This document shows, one piece after another, positions 62,401 through 64,000 of a DNA stretch of 64,000 nucleotides. Position numbers and translations under genes: made by a program. The stretch is taken from contig NW_026526158.1 in NCBI RefSeq assembly GCF_010183535.1, positions 1 through 64,000 on the forward strand, read 5' to 3'. The DNA is from Caenorhabditis remanei (Eukaryota > Nematoda > Chromadorea > Rhabditida > Rhabditidae). Below the pieces are notes generated by a model. It was given only the letters and a program-made list of their open reading frames with translations. It made no database searches and was not told the DNA's origin. Each line of letters opens with the position of its first letter. Position 1 is the stretch's first letter.

Positions 62401-64000
62401 TACTTGGTTTCAATTTTTGGATACTTGGTTAAATTTTGAATACTTGGTTAATCTTTTGGATACTTGGTTTATTTTGGATACTTGGTTTATATTTTGGATA
62501 CTTGGTTTATATTTTGGATACTTGGCTTAATTTTTGGATACTTGGTTTAATTTTTGGATACTTGGTTTAAATTTTGGATACTTGGTTTATATTTTGGATA
62601 CTTGGTTTATCTTTTGGATACTTGGTTTATATTTTGGATACTTGGCTTAATTTTTGGATACTTGGTTCAATTTTTGGATACTTGGTTTATCTTTTGGATA
62701 CTCGGTTTATATTTTGGATACTTGGCTTAATTTTTGGATACTTGGTTCAATTTTTGGATACTTGGTTTATCTTTTGGATACTCGGTTTATATTTTGGATA
62801 CTTGGCTTAATTTTTGGATACTTGGTTCAATTTTTGGATACTTGGTTAAATTTTTGAATACTTGGTTTATCTTTTGGATACTTGGTTTATATTTTGGATA
62901 CTTGGTTTATATTTTGGATACTTGGTTTATATTTTGGATACTTGGCTTAATTTTTGGATACTTGGTTTAATTTTTGGATACTTGGCTTAATTTTTGGATA
63001 CTTGGTTTATCTTTTGGATACTTGGTTTATATTTTGGATACTTGGTTTATATTTTGGATACTTGGCTTAATTTTTGGATACTTGGTTCAATTTTTGGATA
63101 CTTGGTTAAATTTTTGAATACTTGGTTCAATTTTTGGATACTTGGTTAAATTTTTGAATACTTGGTTTATATTTTGGATACTTGGTTTATATTTTGGATA
63201 CTTGGCTTAATTTTTGGATACTTGGTTTAATTTTTGGATACTTGGCTTAATTTTTGGATACTTGGTTTATATTTGGATACTTGGTTTATCTTTTGGATAC
63301 TTGGTTTATATTTTGGATACTTGGCTTAATTTTGGATACTTGGTTCAATTTTTGGATACTTGGTTTATCTTTTGGATACTCGGTTTATATTTTGGATACT
63401 TGGCTTAATTTTGGATACTTGGTTCAATTTTTGGATACTTGGTTAAATTTTTGAATACTTGGTTTATCTTTTGGATACTTGGTTTATATTTTGGATACTT
63501 GGTTTATATTTTGGATACTTGGTTTATAATTTTGGATACTTGGCTTAATTTTGGATACTTGGTTTAATTTTTGGATACTTGGTTTAAATTTTGGATACTT
63601 GGTTTATATTTTGGATACTTGGTTTATCTTTTGGATACTTGGTTTATATTTTGGATACTTGGCTTAATTTTTGGATACTTGGTTCAATTTTTGGATACTT
63701 GGTTTAAATTTTGGATACTTGGTTTATATTTTGGATACTTGGCTTAATTTTTGGATACTTGGTTCAATTTTTGGATACTTGGTTAAATTTTTGAATACTT
63801 GGTTTATCTTTTGGATACTTGGTTTATATTTTGGATACTTGGTTTATCTTTTGGATACTTGGTTTATATTTTGGATACTTGGTTTATCTTTTGGATACTT
63901 GGTTTATATTTGGATACTTGGCTTAATTTTCGGATACTTGGTTTATATTTTGGATACTTGGTTTATATTTTGGATACTTGGCTTAATTTTGGATACTTGG
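59446..64000. repeat. 20-bp minisatellite array B
   Basis: About 4.55 kb, around 228 copies of the array A unit in the same orientation, running off the window. It is more diverged: many 19- and 21-bp units from single-base loss or gain, gatactcgg variants, and units with tttttgaatacttgg. A ~220-bp block containing the ctcgg unit recurs (60,544, 60,764). Long stop-free plus frames are by-products. Confidence 0.95.

Noticed and set aside
59446..64000. Minisatellite arrays as terminal inverted repeats of the Maverick
   Set aside because: Both arrays have the same orientation, while terminal inverted repeats must be inverted.

Overview
The window looks like Caenorhabditis-type nematode DNA: it is AT-rich, has 43-50 bp introns with GTAAGT-like donors and TTTTCAG acceptors, and uses AATAAA signals. 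It is almost entirely mobile DNA. No confident host gene was found; a possible 3' exon lies at 1-560.

Layout. (1) About 0.6-10.8 kb, minus strand: an envelope-bearing BEL/Pao LTR retrotransposon (gag-protease, RT, RNase H, integrase, Thr-rich mucin-like domain, phlebovirus-Gc-like glycoprotein). Several 1-nt frame breaks interrupt it, many at or near homopolymers. (2) 10.84-16.31 kb: a 20-bp minisatellite, about 270 units, with higher-order structure. (3) 16.3-26.9 kb: an LTR-like repeat fused into a gag reading frame, then a 3.76-kb tandem array of gag units (one partial, two complete) and a second LTR-like repeat. (4) 26.9-59.4 kb: a rearranged Maverick/Polinton (virus-like, self-synthesising DNA transposon). 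(5) 59.45-64.0 kb: a second, more diverged array of the same minisatellite in the same orientation.

The Maverick is arranged as two large near-perfect palindromes. Palindrome 1 has arms 21,950-34,126 and 34,715-46,893 around a 588-bp loop. It carries integrase, a small membrane protein, minor capsid, a pVI-like basic protein, major capsid, a 144-aa protein, an adenain-type protease, an 85-aa protein and a RING protein, and it extends into the gag element. Palindrome 2 has arms 46,894-50,426 and 50,781-54,313 around a 354-bp loop. It carries the packaging ATPase, a 119-aa protein, a polB-derived mini-gene and the 3' part of polB. Outside it lie the rest of an intact 13-exon, 1,287-aa protein-primed PolB and two small genes. 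The loop of palindrome 2 carries the N-terminal half, and the loop of palindrome 1 the C-terminal half, of what looks like one conserved Maverick gene. This implies a collinear ancestor: polB / ATPase - 119 aa - split gene - integrase - membrane protein - minor capsid - pVI-like - major capsid - 144 aa - protease - 85 aa - RING. It would have broken once, with each half then folded into an inverted dimer. Between the two arms, one apparently intact copy of every morphogenesis gene other than the split gene survives, although each arm carries different lesions. An assembly or amplification foldback artefact is the main alternative and cannot be excluded from sequence alone.
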